A stretch of 36,739 nt of DNA from SIG459 sp045638085 (GCA_045638085.1 JAZUAQ010000101.1:1-36739); one strand, 5' to 3'; positions 14,241 to 23,092 are shown, numbered from the stretch's first letter. The notes: generated from the letters alone by a model not told the origin. Program-made: numbers and translations.

Positions 14241-15968
14241 ATGGCAAGTCTACTCGACCTATTCATCACAATAGGTGTTAAAGATAACGCAAGTAAAGAA
14301 GTACAAACAATCTCCGACAGGCTTGGAAAAGGCTTGCAAACTGCGGCCAAGGTTGGCATCGCTGCTGTTGGCGCTGCCTCAACCGCAATTGTGGCAATGA
14401 CCAAGCAAGGCGTTCAGAGCTTTGCAGAATATGAGCAGCTTTCGGGTGGCGCTTCCAAGATATTCGGTGAAGCTCTTGCACCGAGCATTTTTGCGGACGC
14501 GCAGAATGCATACAAAGACCTTAATATGTCGGCCAATGAGTATTTGGCGACTATTAACGATGTCGGTGCAACATTTGCGTCTACGATGGGTGCGGAGGCC
14601 GGTTATGAAACAGCGCGCAAAGGCCTCCAGGCAATATCGGACTATGCCTCCGGCACCGGTAAAAACGTCGGGAATCTATCCGAAAAATTTACAATGATAA
14701 CCCGAAGCGCCTCGTCTTATCAATCAATCGCAGACCAGTTTTCCGGTGTTCTGCCGGCTACATCGGCTGCGTTTCTTGAACAAGCACAGGCGGCGGGTTT
14801 TCTTGAAGATAGTTATAAAAACCTCACCGAGGTTCCTATTGAGGAATATCAAGCGGCGGTTGCATCAATGCTTGAAAAAGGCGTTGCCGCGCTTAATCTA
14901 ACTGGAAACACAGCAAACGAAGCGTTTAACACCTTGAGCGGTTCAATTGCCGCAACAAGGGCGGCCTGGAGTAATCTACTCACTGGCCTGGTTGATGATA
15001 GCGCAGATTTCGACACGCTGTTTAATAATTTTGTCACGAGCGCAACGGCTGCGGTGCAACAGTTAATCCCCAGGATAACAACTACTCTGGCGGGCATTGG
15101 AACGCTTATAACACAGCTTGCGCCCATACTGGTAGAAGCATTCCCCGCACTTGTTGAGACTGTTCTGCCGTCTGTGTTGGCCTCTGGCATAGCGCTTGTA
15201 ACAGCGCTTGCACAGGCTATAATAACAAGTTTGCCGACGATTATAACAACTGCAATCGAGGTAATGACAACGTTTCTGACCACTATAAGCGAGAATTCCG
15301 ACCAAGTGGTTGAGACGTTTACGCAAATCATGTCGCTCATATCTCAAACGCTGCTTACAAGCGGCCCGCAGCTCATGTCAGTAATGGGCCAACTGATTGC
15401 GAATATGGCAATTGCAGTGATTGAGCATCTGCCGGAGCTGATTGTTGCGGCAGCCGAACTTATTGCCGCAATTATAATCTCCCTCCAGGCGGCGGTGAAC
15501 CAATTCAACCAAGTTGCTGGCGAGTGGATAAACGCGATGATTGATAAAATCAAAGAGCTGCTCACAAGATTTGTCGAGGTTGGCGGCGAGGTTGTCGCGT
15601 CTATAAAATCCGGTATATCGTCCGCGTGGGATAGCCTTGTTAACTGGTTTGAAGAAAAATGGGGAGCCCTGTTTGGGAATAGAAGCGTTAACGTTGGCGT
15701 TAACTTTGGCGAAGGCGGTGCGCAAGGTTCTCACGCAAGCGGCCTTGATTACGTTCCCTTCGATAACTATATGGCACGACTCCACAAAGGAGAAACTGTA
15801 TTGAATGCAGAGGATGCCAGAAATTATCGCGCTGGCGGTCAGAGCGCACCTATTGAGCTGACTATCAACAATGTCACAGAGCTTGACGGTGCTACTATTT
15901 CCCGAAAAACCTATAAATATAATTTACAACAGCAATCTTACCACGGCGCAAAGCTGATTAATGCATAA
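14241..15968 (+). CDS. Tape measure protein
   Basis: This 575-residue protein sets tail length. The N-terminus (LLDLFITIGVKDNASKEVQ) and the GKGLQTAAKVGIAAVGAAST segment are typical of tape measures. Residues about 270-410 are long hydrophobic helices (ITTTLAGIGTLITQLAPIL and others). The C-terminus has GSHASGLDYVPFDNYMARLH, a known late tape-measure motif, and LHKGETVLNAEDA. Its short length suggests a tail of about 85-90 nm at 0.15 nm per residue. No peptidase or lysozyme domain was seen. Confidence 0.92.
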   Translation: MASLLDLFITIGVKDNASKEVQTISDRLGKGLQTAAKVGIAAVGAASTAIVAMTKQGVQSFAEYEQLSGGASKIFGEALAPSIFADAQNAYKDLNMSANEYLATINDVGATFASTMGAEAGYETARKGLQAISDYASGTGKNVGNLSEKFTMITRSASSYQSIADQFSGVLPATSAAFLEQAQAAGFLEDSYKNLTEVPIEEYQAAVASMLEKGVAALNLTGNTANEAFNTLSGSIAATRAAWSNLLTGLVDDSADFDTLFNNFVTSATAAVQQLIPRITTTLAGIGTLITQLAPILVEAFPALVETVLPSVLASGIALVTALAQAIITSLPTIITTAIEVMTTFLTTISENSDQVVETFTQIMSLISQTLLTSGPQLMSVMGQLIANMAIAVIEHLPELIVAAAELIAAIIISLQAAVNQFNQVAGEWINAMIDKIKELLTRFVEVGGEVVASIKSGISSAWDSLVNWFEEKWGALFGNRSVNVGVNFGEGGAQGSHASGLDYVPFDNYMARLHKGETVLNAEDARNYRAGGQSAPIELTINNVTELDGATISRKTYKYNLQQQSYHGAKLINA

Positions 15969-15977
15969 GGGGGAAAC

Positions 15978-16352
15978 ATGAGAAAAAACATAACTATTAA
16001 TGGAGTGGATTGTGTTTCCTTCTTCCCTAAATACGGCCAATCTGTGGATTATAAAAAAATTCACGGCAATGCCGGAGGAACCATGCTCGACGGCAGTACG
16101 ACCGAGGATGTTATAGCTGTGAAAGCGGTTATAACATTTAATTTTGTGCCGCAAACGGAAGAGCGTATGATTGCATTTCTTAGCAATCTGTACTCAAAGC
16201 CTTATGCAGCGGTTACATACTTTGACCCGCTGACCGGAAAAGACCGAGATATTGAGGCTATATACAGCGAAATGAGCGTCGCGCATTTGTTTGAGAATGT
16301 CTATTCAAACGATATGTGGAGGCTCCACTCTATAACTTTGACGGAGCGATGA
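15978..16352 (+). CDS. Distal-tail-like protein
   Basis: This 124-residue beta-rich protein sits between the tape measure and the baseplate hub, where a distal tail protein is expected. It has ITINGVDCVSFFPKYGQS at the start and YAAVTYFDPLTGKDRDIEA later. It is shorter than a two-domain Dit and may be only its N-terminal ring part. The ribosome binding site is AGGGGGAA. The assignment comes from position and general character. Confidence 0.6.
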   Translation: MRKNITINGVDCVSFFPKYGQSVDYKKIHGNAGGTMLDGSTTEDVIAVKAVITFNFVPQTEERMIAFLSNLYSKPYAAVTYFDPLTGKDRDIEAIYSEMSVAHLFENVYSNDMWRLHSITLTER

Positions 16353-16353
16353 G

Positions 16354-18537
16354 ATGCAAGCAATTCCTAACAAAGTTGTAATAGGCGAGGAATCCTCGCC
16401 TATTCTTGTATTCGAAAATAACAACATAGAAAGCGTATTCGAAGATACAGCAACATCCATAATCGGTGACGAGCTGTATATCGACCAATTTGTGCCGGTG
16501 ATTAAGTACGGCCTTATTATTAGGTACGTATTAAATCCCAAAAATATTGATGAATATGAGGCTTTTCAGACGGCGGATGGTTATACACTGACCGGATATT
16601 ATACCTATGACATTCGCGCCATTCCCTATGGCACGCCAGTAAGATTTTACAGCAACGGCCGCATTGTTGGCCTTTTTTATTGCGATAACGTTGAACGTTT
16701 GGGCAAAGACCGTTTCCAGATTAATTGCGTAAGCGCTGTCGGCCTTATGGATAAGCAACGCCACACCGGCGACGTATATACTGGAAAACGGTTTGACGAG
16801 CTTATTGCTGAAATAATCGGCGACGCTTTTGCTTACGAAATTGAGCCAGATGTTGCCGAACTGCAAGTGTTTGGCTGGCTCCCTTATGGCACAAAACGTA
16901 GCAGCTTGCACCAGCTTCTTGTTGCCTATGGTGTTAATTTGTCCAAATCAGACCTTGGCGGATTACTTTTCACCTTTCTCAAGGACACGGACTCCCACGA
17001 GATTCCGTCAAGCCGCATTTTCATGGGCGGTTCTGTACAATATGGAGACCCGGCTTCCCGCGTTGAAGTTCTGGAGCATGGCTACCATTATTTGTCCAGT
17101 GTTGAATACGAAGCGTTGTTTGATACACGCGGAGACGCGGTTGAGAACACCGTGGTTGTTTTCAAAAATCCTATATATGCCGACTCTTTGACCGCAGAAG
17201 AAGGAAGCGCACTTGAAATTATAGAGTTTGGCACCAACTATGCCGTCGTAAGCGGCGTGGGAGTGTTGCTTGGCAAGCCTTACGTTCACACAATCAAAAG
17301 ACTTGTCGCGGAAAACAAAGAAGCTGCAACTGAAAAGGTTGTAACTGTTGAGGATGCTACACTTATAACAATGGCCAACTCTGAGAACTGTTTAAAGCGA
17401 ATCTCAGAGTTTTATTTTAATGCGACAACGGTAAAAAACGACATCATTGTAAATGACGAAAAAACCGGAAGGCGCTATCTTTTTGAAAATGCATTCCGCG
17501 AAAGAACCCACGCATTTATGCGTAAAATGTCAACGCAAGCCTCCAGTTTCTTGAGGGCTGAATGCGAATATATTGCGGATTATACGCCGGTGGCACAAGG
17601 CCAATCTTTTTTGAAGCGAGATATTCTCGAACTCACCGAAGATGGTGCTGTGTGGGATGTTCCCGATAGCGTTTACGAAAAAGACGTCCCCCAGGTGCGC
17701 GTTGTGCTTATTGGCGCGGGCTATGATGGCGAAAACGGCAGTGACGGCGAAACCGGCCAGTATGGCGATGATGACAGGGGCGGATTTGGCGGCGCTGGCG
17801 GCAAAGGCGGCAAAGGCGGTAACGGTGGAAGAATTCTTTCTGCGACTATCGACTGCTCAAATCTTGCTTTTTTGAGGTATGGCAAAACCGGCAAAGATAC
17901 ATGGTTGACTGCCGGAGAAGCCTATTACAATTCCAATCGCGGAAGCTCATCGGTGTCTGGCTTTGTGGAATTGTTCACGGGCGCTGTGTATGGCTTGCCC
18001 GGAAGTTCTGGCGTAGATGGCGCCGCAGGAGGCGAAGGCGGAGCCAATCCAGCAATCGGCTCAAGCGGAAATCCCGCAACTAATGGCGAAGACCTTGAGT
18101 TTGAAGGCGTTGTGTATAAAGGCGGCAAAAAGTCAAACAAACAGGCTGTGCGCGCACAAGCATACTGGGATGGTTTCAGCGAGAACATGACCTGGCGTTT
18201 CGGCGGTTCTGGCGGCGGCGGTGCTGCGGCTGGCGGAAATGGCCATGATGCTGGGGAACTGGTAGGCGGAAACGGAGAGCTTGAACACTATCCTTTCGGT
18301 GGAGACGGAGCGGATGCAATGGCAACACGTCCCACCGTTGAAATGTATGGCAACGGCGGCAATGGTGGCTCTGGCGGTGGCGGTGGCGGTGGTGCCACAA
18401 ACCACTATTGGTGGAACGATGTATATACAACGCTTATTGCTGTTTGGTCAAAAGACGTTTCCAACATTCCCGGCAAGGGTGGCAAAGGCAGCGCTGGCAC
18501 CGCTGGGTATAGAGGCTGCGTTATTATTTATTACTGA
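16354..18537 (+). CDS. Baseplate hub protein with glycine-rich tip
   Basis: This 727-residue protein has two very different halves. Residues 1-440 resemble tail hub/tail-associated proteins, with a VKYGLIIRYVLN region, GTPVRFYSNGRIVGLFYCDNV and repeated mixed strands. From residue 455 on the sequence is dominated by Gly runs (GGFGGAGGKGGKGGNGG, GGSGGGGAAAGGNG, GGNGGSGGGGGGGA), broken by short variable segments that contain aromatic residues. Such sequences form polyglycine-II helix bundles in adhesins such as the S16 phage gp38 tip. The variable loops would contact the receptor. It is probably the main host-binding part. Confidence 0.7.
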   Translation: MQAIPNKVVIGEESSPILVFENNNIESVFEDTATSIIGDELYIDQFVPVIKYGLIIRYVLNPKNIDEYEAFQTADGYTLTGYYTYDIRAIPYGTPVRFYSNGRIVGLFYCDNVERLGKDRFQINCVSAVGLMDKQRHTGDVYTGKRFDELIAEIIGDAFAYEIEPDVAELQVFGWLPYGTKRSSLHQLLVAYGVNLSKSDLGGLLFTFLKDTDSHEIPSSRIFMGGSVQYGDPASRVEVLEHGYHYLSSVEYEALFDTRGDAVENTVVVFKNPIYADSLTAEEGSALEIIEFGTNYAVVSGVGVLLGKPYVHTIKRLVAENKEAATEKVVTVEDATLITMANSENCLKRISEFYFNATTVKNDIIVNDEKTGRRYLFENAFRERTHAFMRKMSTQASSFLRAECEYIADYTPVAQGQSFLKRDILELTEDGAVWDVPDSVYEKDVPQVRVVLIGAGYDGENGSDGETGQYGDDDRGGFGGAGGKGGKGGNGGRILSATIDCSNLAFLRYGKTGKDTWLTAGEAYYNSNRGSSSVSGFVELFTGAVYGLPGSSGVDGAAGGEGGANPAIGSSGNPATNGEDLEFEGVVYKGGKKSNKQAVRAQAYWDGFSENMTWRFGGSGGGGAAAGGNGHDAGELVGGNGELEHYPFGGDGADAMATRPTVEMYGNGGNGGSGGGGGGGATNHYWWNDVYTTLIAVWSKDVSNIPGKGGKGSAGTAGYRGCVIIYY

Positions 18538-18550
18538 GAGGTGAAAAAAT

Positions 18551-19675
18551 ATGGCAGATTATCCTCTTAAACAGGAAGCCGCCGAGGTGCAGGAAATACT
18601 CGACGGTGCGTTCCTGTCGAATAAAGGACAGACGTTCTCCGAAGAAACCAAGGCTTTTATGCGCGAGAAAATGGGCGCTTCCGCTGTGGGCGAAGGCTTG
18701 AAAATCATTTCTCATTTTGACAGCCTTGGAGAGCTTGAAGCCGCCGTTCCTAATCCTAACGCTGGGGATGCGTTTTCTGTGGGAACAGAAGTCCCTTACA
18801 ACCTTTATGTATTTGATTTCTATAATGTAACTTGGCGAAACTATGGCCCAATTCGCGCCAATGATATCAAAGCGCGATTTGCGCAAAATATTCCCGTATC
18901 CGTGGGAGCGTGGGAAGAAGACGACGAAGTTTTTACTGATTACATCTATAAGGCAAAAATAACGCTTTCCGAAGTGACCGGAAACGATTTCCCCATTGTG
19001 GCTTTCGCACCGCTGGAAGCAACAAGCGGAAACTTCTGTCCTATTGCATTTGCATTTGATGGTTATGTTGAGATATGGGCGAAGTCTATTCCCGCCACAT
19101 CAATCACTATTCCGGCAGCCACATTTATTGTACAAGACGCAACTGATACTGTGACGGGCAACAATACCAGAGGCATCACCAATGCAAGCGGTGGTATTGC
19201 AACAGGCGGTATAACAGGCGCAATGATTGCTGATGGTTCATTAGGAACAGCCAAGTATGCAGATAAATCTGTAACACGCGCAAAGCTTGCAAACGATGCG
19301 CTGTATAGTCCTGTGCGTAGCATTGGCAATGTAACAAACAGACCTATAACCAAAGATGATTTTGGTATTTTTCTTACAAACACAGGTACTTCAGCAACAG
19401 CAACCACGGTTTATACGTTAAGTGATGATGTAGCGATGGCAGCACCTAACAATTGCGAAATTCCAATAGTATGGTGCAACGGAAATTATCCTGTTGAAAT
19501 TGTTCTTGGACAAAATACAAGGTCTGGATTTTTGGGAGACACAGGATGGGTTGGCGGTAGGCGCTATCGGATTACTGAAAAATTTGGAATGGTTGTGTTG
19601 AAAATGATAGTAAAGAACACATCGACCAATAACACTTACTGGCTTGTCACAGGCAACGTGGAGGTGGTCTCATGA
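18551..19675 (+). CDS. Tail fibre / receptor-binding-like protein
   Basis: This 374-residue protein follows the hub. The N-terminal 60 residues are helical (QEAAEVQEILDGAFLSNKG) and probably attach it to the tail. The middle is Ser/Thr/Gly-rich with repeated ITGAMIADGSLGTAKYADKS, a linker typical of fibres (the ADGSL/AKLA pattern), and the C-terminus is beta-rich. Start ATG is preceded by GAGAGG. It overlaps the next gene by four bases. Confidence 0.68.
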   Translation: MADYPLKQEAAEVQEILDGAFLSNKGQTFSEETKAFMREKMGASAVGEGLKIISHFDSLGELEAAVPNPNAGDAFSVGTEVPYNLYVFDFYNVTWRNYGPIRANDIKARFAQNIPVSVGAWEEDDEVFTDYIYKAKITLSEVTGNDFPIVAFAPLEATSGNFCPIAFAFDGYVEIWAKSIPATSITIPAATFIVQDATDTVTGNNTRGITNASGGIATGGITGAMIADGSLGTAKYADKSVTRAKLANDALYSPVRSIGNVTNRPITKDDFGIFLTNTGTSATATTVYTLSDDVAMAAPNNCEIPIVWCNGNYPVEIVLGQNTRSGFLGDTGWVGGRRYRITEKFGMVVLKMIVKNTSTNNTYWLVTGNVEVVS

Positions 19676-20355
19676 TATACGTTATGAGCGGCGGTGGCAC
19701 AAAGCTCTTTGCCGCTATTGGCGTAACATATCCGGCTGGCTCAACCTTGACTTGTACCAACGGCACAAAAACACTGACTGCCAAGAATACAAGCGGACAG
19801 TGGGTTTTCGCTATCCCTGAGACTGGCACTTGGACAGTGACGGCAACACAAGGCACAAGCACCAAAAGCCAGAGCGTGAGCATTACCAAAGAGGGACAGT
19901 TTGAGAGCGTGACACTGAGTTATAGCCTTGTTTTGTATAACAATGGCGTGAGTGCGGTGCCATTTATAGGCAAAAAAAGTCCTAATAACAACTACGGCAG
20001 TGCTTCCTTTGATGTTACCAACGGGGCTTATTTGGGGATTTCGGTCGATAGTGGCTATGAGGGAACCTCGGCTGCTTACATAAGCACAGAAGCGGCTGTA
20101 GACATCACAAATTATTCAACCCTTACATTTACGCTTGATAAGGTTGAAAGAGGGGGAACCGTTGGTCTTTCAGCGGAGCCGTTGACTGATGTATTTTCTG
20201 CAAGCTTGAATGTTACCGCCGCAGGAGAAGCCGTGTTGGATGTCTCTGCAATTACTGGCGCTTATTACATCAATATGTACGTCCGGCGAGGTTCTACAGG
20301 CACTGAGCCGCGCACTACCGCTTCTTTGCAAGCATCTAAAATAGAACTCAAATAA
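19672..20355 (+). CDS. Ig-like / carbohydrate-binding tail protein
   Basis: This 227-residue protein has an N-terminal Ig-like domain typical of Firmicutes phage surface proteins (YPAGSTLTCTNGTKTLTA then WVFAIPETGTWTVTA and SQSVSITKEGQ). The C-terminal half, from about residue 95, is beta-sandwich-like with GSASFDVTNGAYLGISVDS and is probably a glycan-binding module. It is coupled to the preceding fibre gene by an ATGA overlap and would help adsorption. Confidence 0.7.
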   Translation: MIYVMSGGGTKLFAAIGVTYPAGSTLTCTNGTKTLTAKNTSGQWVFAIPETGTWTVTATQGTSTKSQSVSITKEGQFESVTLSYSLVLYNNGVSAVPFIGKKSPNNNYGSASFDVTNGAYLGISVDSGYEGTSAAYISTEAAVDITNYSTLTFTLDKVERGGTVGLSAEPLTDVFSASLNVTAAGEAVLDVSAITGAYYINMYVRRGSTGTEPRTTASLQASKIELK

Positions 20356-20367
20356 GGAGAACATGAC

Positions 20368-20694
20368 ATGAAAATCTATATTGATTCCGATTACAAATGC
20401 CATGTTCTCCCTGCCGAGGGCTTGCGCGAATTTGATGTGCCTTTCTTTGCCGGCAAGTGCCAGACATTCATTGAAGGTTATCGTTATGTGCCGCCCGGTG
20501 AACGCTGGGTCAAGCCTAACGGAGAGTTCTTCCGGGGTGAGATGATAAGCCCTTGGGTGCCTTATCAGCTGCTTGCCGCCGCACAAGACGCATACGAAGA
20601 AGGACAAGCGACGGGAACCGGTGGCATGGACGAGCTTGTCGCTGTTGCCGGGGTTGCATACACAGAGGGGGTAAACAGTGCTTATGACAATTGA
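20368..20694 (+). CDS. Conserved phage protein after fibre genes, unknown function
   Basis: This 108-residue protein is of a type often seen just before the lysis genes in Clostridia phages. It starts with KIYIDSDYKCHV, has PFFAGKCQTFIEGYRYVPPGE and WVKPNGEFFRGE strands, and a C-terminal helix QLLAAAQDAYEEG. It may be a small tail-fibre chaperone or accessory (compare gpD/gp38-type helpers), but this is not proven. The ribosome binding site is AAGGAG. Confidence 0.65.
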   Translation: MKIYIDSDYKCHVLPAEGLREFDVPFFAGKCQTFIEGYRYVPPGERWVKPNGEFFRGEMISPWVPYQLLAAAQDAYEEGQATGTGGMDELVAVAGVAYTEGVNSAYDN

Positions 20695-21157
20695 TTTTAT
20701 CCTTGAAACCATGCGCTCACAAGGCAGATTTGACGCGCTGCAACTTATTCTTGCGGCACCCGACATGACCGGAACAGAGCTGATTGCGGAAGAACTTAAA
20801 ATCCCCACGTGGAGCGCCGAAGCGGACTATTCCAAACAAAGCCCCGGCGTTCCCGTACAGGATGAAGGCCAGGTCTGGACGCTGATTATCCCTCACAACG
20901 CCGCGCACTATACTGGCCGTCCGGCTACACTCCGAGCGCTTTGGGCTTTGGCTCACACTAAAGACCCAGCAAAGGCAAAACCGTGGGTTGCACCTTACGG
21001 CATAAGCGGCCTTTACATGGTCGATGAATGCTGCACCTATCTGAATCCCGCAGATGGGCTTGTTCATGTATTGCGAAACCTTTACGACAACAACGAGTTT
21101 GCGCCGTATACTCTCAATGTTGAAAACCGTTGGGAGGATTTGGGCGTAAATGGATGA
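20678..21157 (+). CDS. Phage protein of unknown function before endolysin
   Basis: This 159-residue protein starts with GTG at 20678, six bases after GAGGGGG, or with ATG at 20684; the GTG start overlaps the previous stop region. It has a helical start (DFILETMRSQG) and then a beta-rich part with QVWTLIIPHNAAHYTG. No enzyme motif is recognisable. The position suggests a minor tail or adsorption role. Confidence 0.6.
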   Translation: MLMTIDFILETMRSQGRFDALQLILAAPDMTGTELIAEELKIPTWSAEADYSKQSPGVPVQDEGQVWTLIIPHNAAHYTGRPATLRALWALAHTKDPAKAKPWVAPYGISGLYMVDECCTYLNPADGLVHVLRNLYDNNEFAPYTLNVENRWEDLGVNG

Positions 21158-21218
21158 CGAGATTCTTTTCGATGATGACCACAGATTTAGTGGCCTTTTA
21201 ACGGAGGATGAAGAATGA
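21150..21218 (+). CDS. Very small acidic protein (22 aa), doubtful
   Basis: A 22-codon frame with many Asp and Glu fills the space before the endolysin start, overlapping both neighbours by a few bases (the end in an ATGA overlap with the endolysin). A GGAGG motif lies about eleven bases upstream. Small acidic XkdX-type proteins occur in this place in many Firmicutes phages, but this one is even shorter and could be chance. Confidence 0.3.
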   Translation: MDDEILFDDDHRFSGLLTEDEE

Positions 21219-21862
21219 GTGCAGAATTTATTTATGAAAAACTTCGGGCCGAAGGAATGACTCACGCCGGTGCCTGTGGCATGATGGGCAATCTCATGGC
21301 TGAATCTTCCATGATAGCCAACATCGCCCAACGTGGCATGACAAACCTCAGCGATGCGGAGTATACAGCAAAGTTTGACCGCGCGCCGGAGACTTGTTAT
21401 AGAGACGGGGTCGGCTATGGTCTCGCCCAATGGACTTACTGGTCTCGCAAACAGGGGCTGTTTAAATACGCCTACAGCAGAGGCGAGAGCGTGGGTGACG
21501 AGGAAACACAAGTGGACTACCTTGTGCAAGAACTCAAAACCGATTTCCCCGGCTTGTTCTCATTTCTTTGCTCCACAAATGATATGTATGCGGCCACAGA
21601 TAGAGTGTGCCGCGAATATGAAAACCCGGCGGTTAAAAATGTGGACAGACGTTATGAATTTGCCGTGGTATTCGACCGGGATTTTGCCAACTCTCCGGAA
21701 GCTCCGGAAAGTTCAAGTGGCAAGTGGTTCCCGCCCGACCAAAGCATACTTGTTATGCAAGCGGTACTTGTGGCGAACGGCTACCAGACCGAAATTACTG
21801 GTTATAAAAATGAACATTTTTTACAGACTCTCCGGGAGTTTGTGAAAGACATCGGAGGGTAA
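21215..21862 (+). CDS. Endolysin, phage tail lysozyme family
   Basis: This 215-residue protein shows the phage tail lysozyme domain: FIYEKLRAEGMTHAGACGMMGN, then the catalytic Glu30 in MAESSM, and the substrate-site VGYGLAQWTYWSRKQ near residue 70. It would cut glycan strands of peptidoglycan. The last 45 residues (WFPPDQSILVMQAVLVANGY) look like a short peptidoglycan-binding helix region. No signal peptide is visible, so export depends on the holins that follow. A GGAGGATG motif precedes the start. Confidence 0.85.
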   Translation: MSAEFIYEKLRAEGMTHAGACGMMGNLMAESSMIANIAQRGMTNLSDAEYTAKFDRAPETCYRDGVGYGLAQWTYWSRKQGLFKYAYSRGESVGDEETQVDYLVQELKTDFPGLFSFLCSTNDMYAATDRVCREYENPAVKNVDRRYEFAVVFDRDFANSPEAPESSSGKWFPPDQSILVMQAVLVANGYQTEITGYKNEHFLQTLREFVKDIGG

Positions 21863-21866
21863 ACGG

Positions 21867-22175
21867 GTGACCATTACTATTAGCGCTCAAGGCATTATCA
21901 CAGCGGCGGCTGTTGCCGGCGCATTGATTGCTTTGGCTGGCTATTTTATCAAGGCTCACAATTGGGTTAATAAACAAAACGGACAGGATGCCAAACTGGA
22001 CGCTCTGGAAAAACAGCACGTCTCAGATATTAAGGCACTTAAATCCGAATTGACGCTGCTCACCTACGGGCAGCTCGCTTGCTTAAAAGGGCTGAAAGAA
22101 CAAGGGTGCAATGGCCCTGTTACCGAAGCCATTAACAAGATTGAAAAGCATCTAAACGAAGAAGCTCACAAATGA
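21867..22175 (+). CDS. Single-TM membrane protein, holin or holin partner
   Basis: This 102-residue protein starts at GTG 21867 with TCGGAGGG upstream. An N-terminal hydrophobic helix (IITAAAVAGALIALAGYF) is followed by a charged coiled coil (DAKLDALEKQHVSDIKALK) and a Cys pair. One-TM proteins with a coiled coil sit beside true holins in many phages, as antiholin or assembly partner. It lies between endolysin and holin. Confidence 0.7.
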   Translation: MTITISAQGIITAAAVAGALIALAGYFIKAHNWVNKQNGQDAKLDALEKQHVSDIKALKSELTLLTYGQLACLKGLKEQGCNGPVTEAINKIEKHLNEEAHK

Positions 22176-22188
22176 AAGGAGAATCATT

Positions 22189-22449
22189 ATGGAATTTGTT
22201 GGCATTGCAAGTGTTGCAGCAATTACTGTGATTTGTTACGTTGTCGGCGAGGCCGTCAAACTTTCCCCTCTGGATAACAAGTGGATTCCCGTTGTATGCG
22301 GTGTCTTTGGCGGCGCCCTTGGTGTTGCCGGTATGTTCGTCATGCCCGACTTCCCCGCACATGACTACATTACCGCCGTCGCTGTCGGTATCGTTTCCGG
22401 CCTGGCTGCAACTGGCATCAACCAGACCTTCAAGCAGCTGACCAAGTAA
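22189..22449 (+). CDS. Holin
   Basis: This 86-residue protein has at least two membrane helices (VGIASVAAITVICYVVGEAV and VVCGVFGGALGVAGMFVM, with a third in YITAVAVGIVSGLAATG). The layout matches phage_holin_5-type holins. It forms the lesion that lets endolysin out. It follows the single-TM protein by 13 bases, with AAAGGAG upstream. Confidence 0.85.
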   Translation: MEFVGIASVAAITVICYVVGEAVKLSPLDNKWIPVVCGVFGGALGVAGMFVMPDFPAHDYITAVAVGIVSGLAATGINQTFKQLTK

Positions 22450-22462
22450 ATAGGAGCAGGAC

Positions 22463-22723
22463 ATGGAACAAAGAGAAATAATCGACTTTCTCAATTATCC
22501 CGACCGTGGGCTTGTTGACTACGCCGTGTCCTGTGCCAATTTAACTGCGCCAGAAATGCAAGCGATACATCACCGGGTGTTCTTAGGCCAGACCATTGAA
22601 ACGGCCGCAGAAAGCCTCGAAACAAGCCCTATGACAATAAAACGCCGCTCCAATTCCGGCTTTGATAAGTTGGACAAATGTTGGAGCGGTAAACCGTGGA
22701 TAAATTCGATTATCAAGCAATAA
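22463..22723 (+). CDS. Small sigma-70 region 4-like protein
   Basis: This 86-residue protein ends the late operon. Residues 28-72 (LTAPEMQAIHHRVFLGQ, TIETAAESLETSP, MTIKRRSNSGFDKL) form the four-helix HTH pattern of sigma region 4. It is the second such protein in the genome, beside the late regulator at 2402. Its place after the holin suggests feedback control of late transcription or of the module that follows, but this is inference. A bidirectional terminator follows at once. Confidence 0.65.
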   Translation: MEQREIIDFLNYPDRGLVDYAVSCANLTAPEMQAIHHRVFLGQTIETAAESLETSPMTIKRRSNSGFDKLDKCWSGKPWINSIIKQ

Positions 22724-22728
22724 AAAAG

Positions 22729-22763
22729 AGCCTCCACCTTTTCGGTGGGGGCTTCTTTTTTTT
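22729..22763. terminator. Bidirectional terminator between late operon and second repressor
   Basis: A 10-bp stem (22729-22738 with 22744-22753, one G-U pair) with a five-base loop is followed by eight T at 22756-22763. On the other strand the A run at 22722-22727 gives six T, so it works both ways for the converging genes. It overlaps the last two bases of the minus-strand repressor gene. Confidence 0.9.
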
Positions 22764-22971
22764 ATATCTTTTCGCCGTCGGGGAAACATATTTCAACAGT
22801 TATTGTCGCGCCAAGAGCTTCGCCAATGCGCTCCAGGTCAGCCGAGGAAAATTTCCCGGTTTTCAATCGTTGGCCAAACGCCTGGGGTGACACGCCGAGC
22901 CGCCGGGCCAGTTCGGATTCGCTGATTCCGGCATACTTTCCGGCGAGCTTTATTTTTGTGCTTATATCCAT
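22762..22971 (-). CDS. XRE-family HTH repressor (second repressor module)
   Basis: This 69-residue protein is almost only a helix-turn-helix domain: AGISESELARRLGVSPQAFGQRLKTGKF holds the two HTH helices. It ends in a strand-like tail (TITVEICFPDG). The start at 22971 has AAAGGAGG upstream. Its promoter overlaps a 12-bp operator that recurs three more times toward the next gene, so it should repress itself and the + strand gene at 23143. It is separate from the main switch at 29385. Confidence 0.85.
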   Translation of the reverse strand: MDISTKIKLAGKYAGISESELARRLGVSPQAFGQRLKTGKFSSADLERIGEALGATITVEICFPDGEKI

Positions 22972-22992
22972 TCATACGCCTCCTTTAATATT

Positions 22993-23021
22993 ATAATAAA
23001 GGAAAACCTTGCAAACGTCAA
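22993..23021 (-). promoter_or_regulatory. Promoter for second repressor
   Basis: On the minus strand TTGACG (23016-23021) and TATTAT (22993-22998) are spaced by 17 bases. An operator copy (22999-23010) fills the spacer, giving autoregulation. Confidence 0.75.
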
Positions 23022-23086
23022 TAAAAATATTTTTAATTTCAAGGAAAACATTAAAGAAAACGCTTGACAATTGAAAGGAAATCGTT
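22999..23086. promoter_or_regulatory. Four-copy operator array AAGGAAAACnTT
   Basis: The 12-bp near-palindrome occurs at 22999-23010 (AAGGAAAACCTT), 23041-23052 (AAGGAAAACATT), 23054-23065 (AAGAAAACGCTT) and 23075-23086 (AAGGAAATCGTT). One copy lies in the repressor promoter, and one overlaps the -35 and one the spacer of the + strand promoter. Steps of 42, 13 and 21 bp place the first and last pairs on the same helix face. Confidence 0.7.
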
Positions 23087-23092
23087 TATTAT
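23064..23092 (+). promoter_or_regulatory. Consensus promoter for gene 23143
   Basis: TTGACA (23064-23069) and TATTAT (23087-23092) are spaced by exactly 17 bases. The operator copy at 23075-23086 fills most of the spacer. This is one of the strongest promoters in the window. Confidence 0.88.
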
